From assembly GCA_913019975.1 (NCBI GenBank), contig CAJWBH010000007.1, forward strand, positions 62,001 through 126,000: a stretch of 64,000 bases of DNA, given 5' to 3'. Positions within the stretch are counted from its first letter, which is position 1. Each line of letters opens with the position of its first letter. The notes under the pieces were generated by a model. The model did not search any database, was not told where the DNA came from, and saw nothing but the letters and a program-made list of their open reading frames with translations. The DNA is from Thalassolituus maritimus. Its GTDB lineage: Bacteria; Pseudomonadota; Gammaproteobacteria; Pseudomonadales; Oceanobacteraceae. Shown here in pieces: positions 1 through 7,478 of the stretch. Made by a program: the position numbers and the translations under genes.

Positions 1-416
1 ACCGGGAGTCTGATACCTTTTCTTCGGGCAGTGACATCGTCAATATCGAAACACCTGTCGGCAATATCGGTCTGACGATTTGTTTTGATCTACGCTTCCC
101 TGAACAGTATCAGGCTCTGCGTGACGCCGGTGCAGATATTATTCTTGTGCCAGCCGCCTTTACACATACTACGGGCGAGGCGCACTGGGAAATTCTGTTG
201 AAGGCCCGGGCCATCGAAACGCAATGTTATGTACTCGCGGCTAACCAGTGTGGCTGGCATGACGACAAACGCCGCACCTGGGGGCACTCGATGATTATTG
301 ACCCCTGGGGTGAATCACTGGGAATGCTCCATGAGTCGCCGGGTGTGATTGTTGCCGACGTGGATCTGAAAGTGTTGGAAGACCTCAGAAAGAAAATGCC
401 ACTCACTCGTCCATAG
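1..416 (+). CDS. Carbon-nitrogen hydrolase (nitrilase family), C-terminal part
   Basis: The reading frame is open from the window edge (first full codon at base 3) to a TAG stop, so the N-terminus lies outside. The visible part contains ICFDLRFPE, in which the Cys is the nitrilase-family nucleophile, then PAAFTHTTGEAHWEILLKAR and a DPWGE segment typical of the family's C-terminus. These features match the Nit1/YbeM-like branch, whose members hydrolyse deaminated glutathione or small omega-amides in the cytosol. The substrate cannot be fixed from this fragment. The gene converges with the kinase gene downstream. A 7-bp inverted repeat (CGACTGG 430-436, CCAGTCG 456-462) sits at the junction and may help terminate transcription. 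Confidence 0.85.
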   Translation, partial: RESDTFSSGSDIVNIETPVGNIGLTICFDLRFPEQYQALRDAGADIILVPAAFTHTTGEAHWEILLKARAIETQCYVLAANQCGWHDDKRRTWGHSMIIDPWGESLGMLHESPGVIVADVDLKVLEDLRKKMPLTRP

Positions 417-450
417 TGAGTACTCTAAGCGACTGGCCTTGATGTCATCG

Positions 451-2181
451 TCAGACCAGTCGTTCGTAGAGCAGGCCGAGAACTAATATCAGTAAGATAA
501 AAGAAACCCCTTGCCAGAACCTGACCGGATCTCGCTCCATCACCGGTGGGCGTGATTTCTGAAGGTAGACTGAATTCGGATTTCTCAGATCATAAATAAA
601 TTCAGCCGGTTCTTTGTAGCGCATCGCTCGTTTAGGGTGGACCGCCTTTTTAATCGCCTCATCAACCCAGACGGGAATAGCACGTCCGCAACTTCGCACA
701 GAGGTGTAGTGCAGTTTATTCAGGTCCTTACGTTTGGTGATGCGGGCGACATCTGAGCCGTACGGTAAGCGCCCGGTCAGTAGTTCGTAAGTAATTGCAC
801 CGAGAGCGTACACATCGGATTCTGTAGAGCCCTGTGCTCCCAGAAAATATTCCGGGGCGGAGTATTGAGCCGTGCCAAGTAACGTCAGGCGCTCGAGCGG
901 TGTATCTATTTCGGTGATGCCTGCTACCTGCGTCGAGCCAAAGTCCAGAATTCGCACGGTGCCATCATTGCCGATCATTAAATTATCGGGTTTAAGGTCC
1001 TGATGCAGCATTTCCAGGCGGTGAAAGGCCTGAACGCCACGGGCGGCCTGTTCCATAATTTCCCGGACCTGTTCGAGGGTCGGCTCCGGATGATCACGCA
1101 TCCACTGGTCAAGTGTCTGGCCTTCGATGTATTCGGTGGTGACGTAAATAAAGTTGCGCACCCGATGTGATGGACCCGGACGAACTACGTAAGGGCTGTC
1201 GATCCTTCTGGCAATCCAGTCTTCCAGCAGAAAGCGTTCAAGGTACGCCGTGTTGTCACGCAGCTCACCGGATGGCGTTTTCAGGATGAGCGTTTGTTCT
1301 GTCTCTGTGTCTTTTGCAAGATACACATGGCTGCGTGGGCTGCTGTGTATCTTGCGCAGAATGTTGTAGCCGTCGAACTCATCGCGCGCCTTCAGAGAGG
1401 GAGGAAAGGGGAGCTCGGTGAGCTGTTGATGAACGTCCTCTTTATTCTGATCAAGCAGGTGATCAATACGTAAAATCTGGATCGTCAGGTTGTCGTTACT
1501 GTTGTTATCCCGTGCGGCTTCGAGGATTTCTCGTGCGGCACGATCAAGATCCGATGAATATTTATTGATCGTACTGATGACCAGCTCGTCGTTGACGAAC
1601 TCATAAATGCCATCGGTAGCACTGATAAAGATATCACCGACATTGACTGAGAGAGACAGATAATCAATTTCTAGCTGGGTATCCATGCCTAAGGCACGGG
1701 TCAGGTAGCTTTGGTCTTCGGAGGTATAAAAACGATGGTCTGTTGTCAGTTGTTCCAGCTGTTTATCTGCAACACGGTAAACACGGCTGTCACCGACGTG
1801 AAAAATATGGGCGGTACGGGATTTAATAACTAACCCATTAAAGGTGCAGACATAGCCTTTATTCGGGTCGTAGCTTCTCAGGTTTCTTCTGGCTTGTGCA
1901 TGTAGCCATGAGTTTGTTGCCTTCAGTACCCTTAGCCCCGAGGTCTTTACTGTCCATGCTTCTGAGGTGCTGAAATAGTCACTGAGAAAGCTCTGAACAG
2001 CGGTAGCGCTGGCGTCATGACTGACGTTGCTGCTACTGATGCCATCGGCGAGAGCCATGGCTACGCCTTTGCTTTCGAGAAGAGGGAGCGTTGGGGTGTG
2101 AACGGCGTGAAAGTCCTGGTTAATGGCTTTGACGCCTTTATCGCTGCATTGCCCTGTGCTGACTTTCAGCTGCTCTGACAT
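451..2181 (-). CDS. Fused PP2C protein phosphatase / Ser-Thr protein kinase, membrane anchored
   Basis: This 576-residue protein has a PP2C phosphatase domain at about 8-243 (ADGISSS, HVGDSRVY, TRALGM, SATDGIYEF, DNLTI). A eukaryotic-type kinase domain follows at about 270-520 (LILK lysine, HQDLKPDN catalytic loop, LDFG, SAPEY, SDVYALG). One membrane helix lies at about 553-575, which puts both enzymes in the cytoplasm. The glycine loop is degenerate (KIHSSPRSHVYLA has no glycine) and HRD reads HQD, so kinase activity is not certain. I chose the ATG at 2181 over the one at 2226 because GAGG lies 7 bases upstream of it. The gene follows the nitrite-type transporter on the same strand. Pseudomonas carries a similar fusion beside its nitrate/nitrite assimilation genes, so a role in controlling nitrogen uptake is inferred. 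Confidence 0.88.
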   Translation of the reverse strand: MSEQLKVSTGQCSDKGVKAINQDFHAVHTPTLPLLESKGVAMALADGISSSNVSHDASATAVQSFLSDYFSTSEAWTVKTSGLRVLKATNSWLHAQARRNLRSYDPNKGYVCTFNGLVIKSRTAHIFHVGDSRVYRVADKQLEQLTTDHRFYTSEDQSYLTRALGMDTQLEIDYLSLSVNVGDIFISATDGIYEFVNDELVISTINKYSSDLDRAAREILEAARDNNSNDNLTIQILRIDHLLDQNKEDVHQQLTELPFPPSLKARDEFDGYNILRKIHSSPRSHVYLAKDTETEQTLILKTPSGELRDNTAYLERFLLEDWIARRIDSPYVVRPGPSHRVRNFIYVTTEYIEGQTLDQWMRDHPEPTLEQVREIMEQAARGVQAFHRLEMLHQDLKPDNLMIGNDGTVRILDFGSTQVAGITEIDTPLERLTLLGTAQYSAPEYFLGAQGSTESDVYALGAITYELLTGRLPYGSDVARITKRKDLNKLHYTSVRSCGRAIPVWVDEAIKKAVHPKRAMRYKEPAEFIYDLRNPNSVYLQKSRPPVMERDPVRFWQGVSFILLILVLGLLYERLV

Positions 2182-2262
2182 GGTGTTGCCTCGCAGAAAA
2201 AACAGATCTGCCTGTGCAATGTGCACAGGCAGAGTGTATTGCTATCCGTCGAAGGGTAGCGA

Positions 2263-3072
2263 TTACAGAGTACGGTCGGCACTCTGACGTACGTGTGTAA
2301 AGTACAGTGGCAGAGCGACGAACACAAAACCACCGACAAGGTTACCCAGTGCGGTAGGCAGTTCGTTCCAGATGATGTAGTCCATCACAGTAAAGTCACC
2401 GCCCATGATCATTGAGAATGGGAACAGGAACATGTTGACGATGGAGTGCTCGAAACCCATGAAGAAGAACAGCATGATTGGCATCCACATAGCGAACATT
2501 TTAGAGATCGCAGAAGTAGATATCATGGCGCCAACAACACCCATAGATACCATCCAGTTGCACAGCATGCCGCGGATGAAAATAGTCAGCCAGCCGTCTA
2601 CGCCGTGCGATGCATAACCTACGGTACGTGATTCACCAATGGTTGATACTTTGGCTGCGATTGCGCCGCCGTCAGTGTTGTAGCCATAGGTCAGGATGAA
2701 AGAGATCATTACCGCAACAGACAGAGCACCCGCAAGGTTGCCGCAGAATACCAGGCCCCAGTTACGCAGCATCTGCGGAACGGTACAGCCAGGACGCTTG
2801 TCGATAATCGCCAGTGGCACCAGAGTGAATACACCGGTCAGCAGGTCGAACTTCATCAGGTAGAGCATGATGAAACCTACCGGGAACAGCACTGCCCCCA
2901 GAATTGGCGAACCACTTTTCATGGCGACGGTGATCGCGAATACAGCAGCCAGAGCCAGAATAGCCCCAGCCATAAAAGCACGGATCAACGTGTCTTTGGT
3001 CGACATGAATATCTTTTCTGCACCGCTATCCACCATTTTTGTGGCGAACTCAGAAGGCATTAAGTAGGACAT
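2263..3072 (-). CDS. Formate/nitrite transporter family (FNT) channel
   Basis: This 269-residue polytopic inner-membrane protein has about six hydrophobic helices and the FNT fold signatures LFPVGFIMLYLMKFDLLTG and FEHSIVNMFLFP. The family carries formate, nitrite or hydrosulfide as a pentamer. The neighbouring kinase/phosphatase and the nitrogen-type leader favour nitrite uptake for assimilation, as in the NirC or NasA contexts. No nirBD or nasA gene is inside the window. RBS GAGGAAAT precedes the ATG. The gene is first in a two-gene unit with the kinase/phosphatase 81 bp downstream. Expression is predicted to depend on the sigma-54 promoter and ANTAR-type leader described separately. Substrate choice cannot be settled from sequence, so no symbol is given. 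Confidence 0.88.
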   Translation of the reverse strand: MSYLMPSEFATKMVDSGAEKIFMSTKDTLIRAFMAGAILALAAVFAITVAMKSGSPILGAVLFPVGFIMLYLMKFDLLTGVFTLVPLAIIDKRPGCTVPQMLRNWGLVFCGNLAGALSVAVMISFILTYGYNTDGGAIAAKVSTIGESRTVGYASHGVDGWLTIFIRGMLCNWMVSMGVVGAMISTSAISKMFAMWMPIMLFFFMGFEHSIVNMFLFPFSMIMGGDFTVMDYIIWNELPTALGNLVGGFVFVALPLYFTHVRQSADRTL

Positions 3073-3109
3073 AGCATTTCCTCGTAATTTGGGGGGGGTC
3101 TATCGGCTT

Positions 3110-3167
3110 TAAAATGAAAAACGGCGTCGCCCCAGTCGGTGATTTACCGATGGGTGTCGACGCCGTT
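3110..3167 (-). terminator. Intrinsic terminator inside the leader of the FNT gene
   Basis: On the minus strand AACGGCGTCG (3167-3158) pairs perfectly with CGACGCCGTT (3129-3120). An inner stem TCGGT/ACCGA encloses a 5-base loop, and the hairpin is followed by TTTTTCATTTT. It lies upstream of the FNT start codon, so it would stop transcription before the gene unless it is prevented from folding. Its 5' arm overlaps the second hexaloop hairpin of the leader (3172-3157). Confidence 0.8.
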
Positions 3168-3208
3168 ATCGAATTTTTGTCTGATTTTTTGAGAGCCGTC
3201 GTTGGCTC
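3120..3208 (-). promoter_or_regulatory. Dual-hexaloop ANTAR-type antiterminator leader RNA
   Basis: The predicted leader RNA carries two short hairpins with six-base loops. The first is GAGCC-AACGAC-GGCTC (3208-3193), and the second is TCGAT-AACGGC-GTCGA (3172-3157). They are separated by a 20-base A-rich linker. Both loops have A at position 1 and G at position 4, the conserved bases of the RNA target of ANTAR-domain antiterminators (NasR, NasT, EutV). The second hairpin shares ten bases with the 5' arm of the following terminator, so the two folds exclude each other. Binding by an ANTAR protein would therefore allow read-through into the transporter and kinase genes. No ANTAR gene lies in the window. 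The structure is seen in the sequence; the regulator is inferred. Confidence 0.78.
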
Positions 3209-3219
3209 ACTCAGGACTC

Positions 3220-3235
3220 TGCAACCGTCGTGCCA
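3220..3235 (-). promoter_or_regulatory. Sigma-54 (-24/-12) promoter of the FNT-kinase unit
   Basis: The minus strand reads TGGCACG-ACGG-TTGCA, an exact match to the sigma-54 consensus TGGCACG-N4-TTGCW with correct spacing. The predicted start, about 12 bases after the -12 GC, falls near 3209. That is immediately before the first leader hairpin, so promoter and leader fit each other. Sigma-54 itself (rpoN) is encoded at 7479-9038. Confidence 0.88.
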
Positions 3236-3333
3236 TATTTTTTTGTTGGAGATAAAACCCTATTAAAACAGGGGCTTAAGTTATAGCAGTCGGTTCTCAG
3301 GCAATGGGCAAGAGTAATCACAGACGATGGCAG

Positions 3334-3350
3334 TGCGATACTCAGGTGCA
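3334..3350 (-). promoter_or_regulatory. Candidate NtrC enhancer site
   Basis: On the minus strand this 17-mer reads TGCACCTGAGTATCGCA. The left half TGCACC matches the NtrC consensus and the right half is imperfect (ATCGCA against GGTGCA). It lies about 125-141 bases upstream of the predicted sigma-54 start, a usual enhancer distance. Only one half-site is good, so support is moderate. Confidence 0.45.
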
Positions 3351-3351
3351 G

Positions 3352-3382
3352 GAAAAACAAAAAATGCGCACTAAGTGCGCAT
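3352..3382 (-). terminator. Terminator after darP
   Basis: The palindrome ATGCGCAC-tta-GTGCGCAT is followed on the minus strand by TTTTTTGTTTTT. It lies 48 bases after the darP stop and separates darP from the nitrogen unit downstream. Confidence 0.85.
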
Positions 3383-3429
3383 CTTTATAGCGAATAAAAA
3401 GTAAGCTGGCGGATCACCGGATGAAGCGT

Positions 3430-3942
3430 TCAGGCGTTGCTGTCGATCTCTTTAATCAGCTGAAAGAGTTTTTTGAATGCGGTGCCTGGCTTTGGTGGCT
3501 CGGCCTGCATCTCTTTCTGAGCATTCCGCACCAGATTACGTAATTGCTGGCGATCTGTATCTGGATAGGTATCAAGAAATTCGTTCATCGCCTTACCATC
3601 CTTGATCAGGCGATTACGCCATTGCTCTAACTGGCCCATACGACGACCGAAGGCCTCGCTGGATGGGTCGAGCATATCTATCGCCTCCTGAAGGGCGTCG
3701 ATGTCTTCCGAGCGCATCAGTTTGCCGATGTATTGAAAGTGACGGCGGCGGGCTTCGTGTTTTTTAATACGACGGCTCTCTTCCAGCGCGGCCATTAGCA
3801 CATCGGTAATCGGAAGGTCAGTCCATTTGGCAGGCGGAAGGTTGCACAGCGTTTCTCCGAGTTCCTGATAGCGATGCATTTCACGCTTCATTTCAGTCTT
3901 ACTGACCAGTTCGTATTCGATGTCGTCGTCTTCGTGGGTCAT
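3430..3942 (-). CDS. darP: Ribosome biogenesis factor DarP (YjgA, DUF615)
   Basis: This 170-residue, highly charged, mostly helical protein matches the DUF615/YjgA family (E. coli member about 183 residues). The start ELVSKTEMKREMHRYQELG and the WRNRLIKDG segment are recognisable. The family associates with late 50S ribosomal precursors. It has no signal peptide or membrane helix, so it is cytosolic. GGAG lies upstream of the ATG. It is separated from mgtE (which lies upstream in transcription) by 47 bp and may be cotranscribed with it. It ends at its own terminator. Confidence 0.88.
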   Translation of the reverse strand: MTHEDDDIEYELVSKTEMKREMHRYQELGETLCNLPPAKWTDLPITDVLMAALEESRRIKKHEARRRHFQYIGKLMRSEDIDALQEAIDMLDPSSEAFGRRMGQLEQWRNRLIKDGKAMNEFLDTYPDTDRQQLRNLVRNAQKEMQAEPPKPGTAFKKLFQLIKEIDSNA

Positions 3943-3989
3943 AAGAACTCCGGAGTATTCAGTGGTGATCAGCTCAGCGACTGGTCAGC

Positions 3990-5345
3990 TTACAGATAGA
4001 AGATTGTGGCGAGCCCGAGAAATGACAGGAAGCCGATCACGTCGGTGACGGTTGTCAGTACTACGCCACCGGCGAGTGCCGGGTCGATGCCACGGGCTTT
4101 GAGTATCAGTGGCAACGCCGCGCCCGTGACTGCAGCGACCAGTAAATTAATGATAATGGCGGCACCGATAATGGCGGCGATGCCCGGATCGTTGAACCAG
4201 AGCAGGGTAATGACCGCGATGACAGCCGCCCAGAGCACGCCGTTAATGCCTGCGACGATAATTTCCCGGTTAAACAGCCAGCGGAAGTTTGCGCTGGAGA
4301 GATGCCCCAGTGCCTGCCCACGAATAACCAGGGTCAGGACCTGACTGCCAGCGATGCCGCCCATACTGGCAACGATGGGCATCAGTACAGCAAGAGCGAC
4401 GACCTGTTCGATGGTTTTATCAAACAGGCCGATGACGGCGGAGGCAGCCAGTGCCGTAAGCAGGTTAATGCCCAGCCAGACAGCTCGACGGCGGCTGGTT
4501 TTCAGCGCCGGAGCAAAGGTATCTTCTTCTTCATCCAGACCCACGGAACTCATCAGCGAGTGGTCCGCGGTTTCCCGGATAACGTCAACCACGTCATCGA
4601 TGGTGATACGACCGATGAGTTTGCCCTCTGCATCGACAACCGGAGCCGATACAAGGTCGTGTCGTTCGAACAGTTTGGCAACGTCTGTGTCCTGCATGGT
4701 GGCAGGGATCACCCGGGCGTCGGTGGTCATCACCTCACGCACGGTCTGGTTGGGATCGCTGACAAGAAGCTTGTTGATGGTCAGGATGCCAATAAATTCG
4801 TTGTTCCGGTTTACGACCAGAAGGTTATCCGTCATTTCTGGCAGCGTCGGGTGGCGACGCAGGTAACGCATAACAACTTCGAGCGTGATGTCAGGACGGA
4901 TGGTCACCGTATCGGTGTTCATCAGACCACCGGCGCTGTCCTCCGGGTAGCCCAGTACCTGTTCAAGACGGGTACGGTCCTGCTGGTCCATCGCGTCGAG
5001 TACTTCCTGGGTAACGCGTTCAGGAAGTTGCTGCAGGATGTCGGCGACGTCATCGGCGTCGAGGTCTGAAGTGATGTCGACCAGTTCTTCGGCACTCAGG
5101 TCCGACAGGAAGTGTGCCTGCAGGTCTTCGCTTAAGTACTGGAGTACTTCACCTTCGAGTTCTTTGTCGACCAGATCCCAGAGCACTTTACGTGCTTTCG
5201 GCGGGGACGACTCGATCAGGTGAGCAATATCGGCAGGCGCGAGACCAGAATTCAGGATGCGCTCTACTTTATTCAGGGCACCACTTTCCAGGGCAGCATT
5301 AAGGCTGTGGAGTTTTGCTTTTGCCTTTTCTGTGTGCTGAGCCAT
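3990..5345 (-). CDS. mgtE: Magnesium transporter MgtE
   Basis: This 451-residue protein has the full MgtE layout: an N-terminal superhelical domain (about 1-130), two CBS domains (about 135-260, with LMNTDTVTIRPDITL and VREVMTTDARVIP) and five membrane helices from about 285 to the end (PIVASMGGIAGSQVLTLVIRG is the pore-lining family signature). The family forms a dimeric Mg2+ channel in the inner membrane, gated by Mg2+ bound to the cytosolic domains. The 129-bp upstream interval is too short for, and shows no sign of, an M-box riboswitch. The neighbouring PTS genes run in the same direction, but no functional link is evident. Confidence 0.95.
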   Translation of the reverse strand: MAQHTEKAKAKLHSLNAALESGALNKVERILNSGLAPADIAHLIESSPPKARKVLWDLVDKELEGEVLQYLSEDLQAHFLSDLSAEELVDITSDLDADDVADILQQLPERVTQEVLDAMDQQDRTRLEQVLGYPEDSAGGLMNTDTVTIRPDITLEVVMRYLRRHPTLPEMTDNLLVVNRNNEFIGILTINKLLVSDPNQTVREVMTTDARVIPATMQDTDVAKLFERHDLVSAPVVDAEGKLIGRITIDDVVDVIRETADHSLMSSVGLDEEEDTFAPALKTSRRRAVWLGINLLTALAASAVIGLFDKTIEQVVALAVLMPIVASMGGIAGSQVLTLVIRGQALGHLSSANFRWLFNREIIVAGINGVLWAAVIAVITLLWFNDPGIAAIIGAAIIINLLVAAVTGAALPLILKARGIDPALAGGVVLTTVTDVIGFLSFLGLATIFYL

Positions 5346-5474
5346 GGCCGGAATCCGGAGTAAATCGGGTTAACTGATTCTAGCCTGATTGCTCGGTTGA
5401 TACCACGAAAGTACTCGCAGTTTTGGGCCTAATCAGCTGTTTTAGCGGGGATAATCGTGAAATTTTCCTGAGGG

Positions 5475-5744
5475 CTATTCTTCTTCATCGAAGCGACGAT
5501 CAATGAGATCGGTAATGGCATCGACGGCAGCTCCTTCGTCACTGCCTTCCGCAGTCAGGATCAGCTCAGTGCCTTTGCTTGCGGCCAACATCATGACTGA
5601 CATGATGCTCTTGCAGTCGACCATACGCCCGTCCTTGCCAATTTTCAGCTGGCTGGAGAAGGCTGACGCGGTAGATACCAGTTTGGCCGCAGCACGGGCA
5701 TGCAGGCCGAGTTTATTTATTATTAGAACGCTTTTCTGGATCAT
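5475..5744 (-). CDS. ptsO: Nitrogen PTS phosphocarrier NPr (HPr family)
   Basis: This 89-residue HPr-fold protein has the phosphorylatable His15 in NKLGLHARAAAK. The regulatory region around residue 47 reads CKSIMSVMMLAAS. It passes phosphate from EI-Ntr (PtsP, not in the window) to EIIA-Ntr (PtsN), a chain that signals nitrogen and potassium status and does not transport sugar. It lies 12 bp after rapZ in the conserved rpoN-hpf-ptsN-rapZ-ptsO run, which supports NPr over sugar-PTS HPr. Confidence 0.93.
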   Translation of the reverse strand: MIQKSVLIINKLGLHARAAAKLVSTASAFSSQLKIGKDGRMVDCKSIMSVMMLAASKGTELILTAEGSDEGAAVDAITDLIDRRFDEEE

Positions 5745-5756
5745 ACGGTGTCCGGG

Positions 5757-6632
5757 TTATGGAGTGGGCAGATTCGCCGCTCGCGCTAGTTCACGGTGAC
5801 GTACCTGCACGTTCGGGTATTTCATACGGTATTCGGTGGCTAGCTGCTCCGCCAGGTAGACGGATCTGTGCTGACCACCGGTGCAGCCAATTGCGATGGT
5901 CATGTAGCTCCGATTTGCTTCGATCAGACGATCCGTCCAGCGAGTCAGAAAATCGCTGATTGATTTCCGCATTTCTCCAACAACATCATAGCTGTTCAGG
6001 AATAACTGTACTTCACTGTCGAGGCCTGTGAGTTTTCGCAGGTCTTCGCTCCAGTAGGGGTTCGGCAGGTGCCGTACATCGAAAACGTAGTCGGCGTCTG
6101 TCGGGATACCGTGTTTAAAGCCGAACGACTCAAACAGGATCGACATCTCACCGTTCGGACGATCTGCAACCCGCAGGCGAATCATGCTGCGCAACTCGTG
6201 AACAGACATGTGGGTGGTGTCTAAGGTCAGGTCCGCCATATTGGCGAGTGGATCAAGGAGGTCTTTCTCCTGGTCGATGGCTTCTGCCAGTGACAGTTCT
6301 GTGGTCGTGAGAGGGTGCTTTCGGCGTGTCGCGCTGAATCGTTGCAGCAGAACCTTTTCAGACGCATCAAGATAAACCACGTCGAGCTGATAGTGATCAT
6401 TAGGCAGATCGAACAGTAGTTGTTCGACAGGCTCTTCTGTCGCCGACAGGTTACGCGCGTCAATACTGACCGCTACCCGGGTGAGCTTGTCGTTAGCATC
6501 TGCCTGACTGGCCAATGCGGGTAGCAGCCCGATCGGCAGGTTATCGATGCAATAGAAGCCCAGATCTTCGAGAACGTGCAGAGCGCTCGATTTGCCCGAT
6601 CCTGATCTTCCGCTGATAACTACCAGGCGCAT
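5757..6632 (-). CDS. rapZ: RNase adapter / nucleotide-binding protein RapZ
   Basis: This 291-residue protein begins with a Walker A motif (SGRSGSGKSSA, residues 7-17). Family motifs GCTGGQHRSVY near residue 250 and FGFKHGIP near 170 are present. In E. coli RapZ binds the sRNA GlmZ and recruits RNase E, tuning glucosamine-6-phosphate synthesis. In Pseudomonas-type genomes its RNA target is less clear. It lies between ptsN (17 bp) and ptsO (12 bp) in the rpoN cluster, so it is probably cotranscribed with them. Confidence 0.95.
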   Translation of the reverse strand: MRLVVISGRSGSGKSSALHVLEDLGFYCIDNLPIGLLPALASQADANDKLTRVAVSIDARNLSATEEPVEQLLFDLPNDHYQLDVVYLDASEKVLLQRFSATRRKHPLTTTELSLAEAIDQEKDLLDPLANMADLTLDTTHMSVHELRSMIRLRVADRPNGEMSILFESFGFKHGIPTDADYVFDVRHLPNPYWSEDLRKLTGLDSEVQLFLNSYDVVGEMRKSISDFLTRWTDRLIEANRSYMTIAIGCTGGQHRSVYLAEQLATEYRMKYPNVQVRHRELARAANLPTP

Positions 6633-6649
6633 ATTCGACTCCGTGATGA

Positions 6650-7108
6650 CTACCGCTCTGCGATCGCTCGCTGGAAAAGATGTTTGGCGTCTGGCGCGTT
6701 GCGTAGAGCTTCGCGATATTCCGCCTGATTAAAGTTACTGGCGAGTGTCGCCAATATCTGAAGGTGTTCGTCGGTCGCTTCCTCGGGGACTAACAAAGCA
6801 AATACGAGGTCGACCGGATTACCATCAATAGAATCATAGTCTATCGGGGTATTTAATCTTAGTAGAATGCCCAACGCTTTCTGACACTGCAGCAGTCGGC
6901 AGTGTGGGATGGCGATGCCTTCTCCTATCCCTGTGCTCCCCATGCGCTCGCGTGCTAACAGGCGTTCGTATATATCGTCTGCGGAGGCGTCGCCGATTTC
7001 TTCAGCAACCAGAGATGAAAGTTGTTCTAACAGTTTTTTCTTACTGGAAACGGTCACGTCAATGACGGACCGCTCCGGTGTGAGGATATCCTCAATACTC
7101 AAAGACAT
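6650..7108 (-). CDS. ptsN: Nitrogen PTS protein EIIA-Ntr (PtsN)
   Basis: This 152-residue EIIA domain of the fructose/mannitol type carries the active His69 in GIAIPHCRL. It receives phosphate from NPr. In its two phosphorylation states it regulates potassium transport, sigma-54-dependent genes and stress responses by protein contact. It is the last acceptor here, since no EIIB or EIIC domain is present. It sits 3 bp after hpf and 17 bp before rapZ on the same strand, the classical arrangement. Confidence 0.95.
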   Translation of the reverse strand: MSLSIEDILTPERSVIDVTVSSKKKLLEQLSSLVAEEIGDASADDIYERLLARERMGSTGIGEGIAIPHCRLLQCQKALGILLRLNTPIDYDSIDGNPVDLVFALLVPEEATDEHLQILATLASNFNQAEYREALRNAPDAKHLFQRAIAER

Positions 7109-7111
7109 GCT

Positions 7112-7414
7112 TCAGCCTTGACCGTGTTGGCGCGCTACCAGCTTCTCTTTGTGTTTCAGAACCTGACGGTCCAGCTTATCCACCATCTGATCGATAGCGG
7201 TATACATATCTTCGTTTTCTGCTTTGGCGTGCAGGTCGTGACCTGTGATGTGAATTGTCGCTTCAGCCGTCTGTCGATCTTTAACGACAGTCAGTGTGAC
7301 TTGCCCTGTGGTGATGCTGTCACTGTGGCGCGTCAGTTTTGCCATTTTATCTTCAACGTGTGCCTGCATAGCTTCTGTTACTTCTACATGATGACCACTG
7401 ATATTGATTTGCAT
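7112..7414 (-). CDS. hpf: Short ribosome hibernation promoting factor (HPF)
   Basis: This 100-residue protein starts MQINISGHHVEVTEAMQAHV and has the beta-alpha-beta-beta-beta-alpha pattern of the HPF/RaiA family, including AENEDMYTAIDQMVDKL. It has the length of short HPF without the C-terminal dimerisation domain, so 100S formation would need RMF. It binds the 30S decoding centre in stationary phase. It lies directly after rpoN with 64 bp between, the usual rpoN-hpf arrangement. Confidence 0.93.
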   Translation of the reverse strand: MQINISGHHVEVTEAMQAHVEDKMAKLTRHSDSITTGQVTLTVVKDRQTAEATIHITGHDLHAKAENEDMYTAIDQMVDKLDRQVLKHKEKLVARQHGQG

Positions 7415-7478
7415 GCCAAGTCTCCTGTGTCGCTGGCGGTATGTGAATCAAAGTCTGTTGACTCTCAACTAACAGACT

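Noticed and set aside
4302-5069. Long plus-strand open frame (255 codons) opposite mgtE.
   Set aside because: It lies wholly inside mgtE on the other strand and has no recognisable domain. mgtE is a complete conserved gene.
5346-5474. Possible M-box magnesium riboswitch before mgtE.
   Set aside because: The 129-bp gap is shorter than an M-box plus terminator, and no matching helices were seen.
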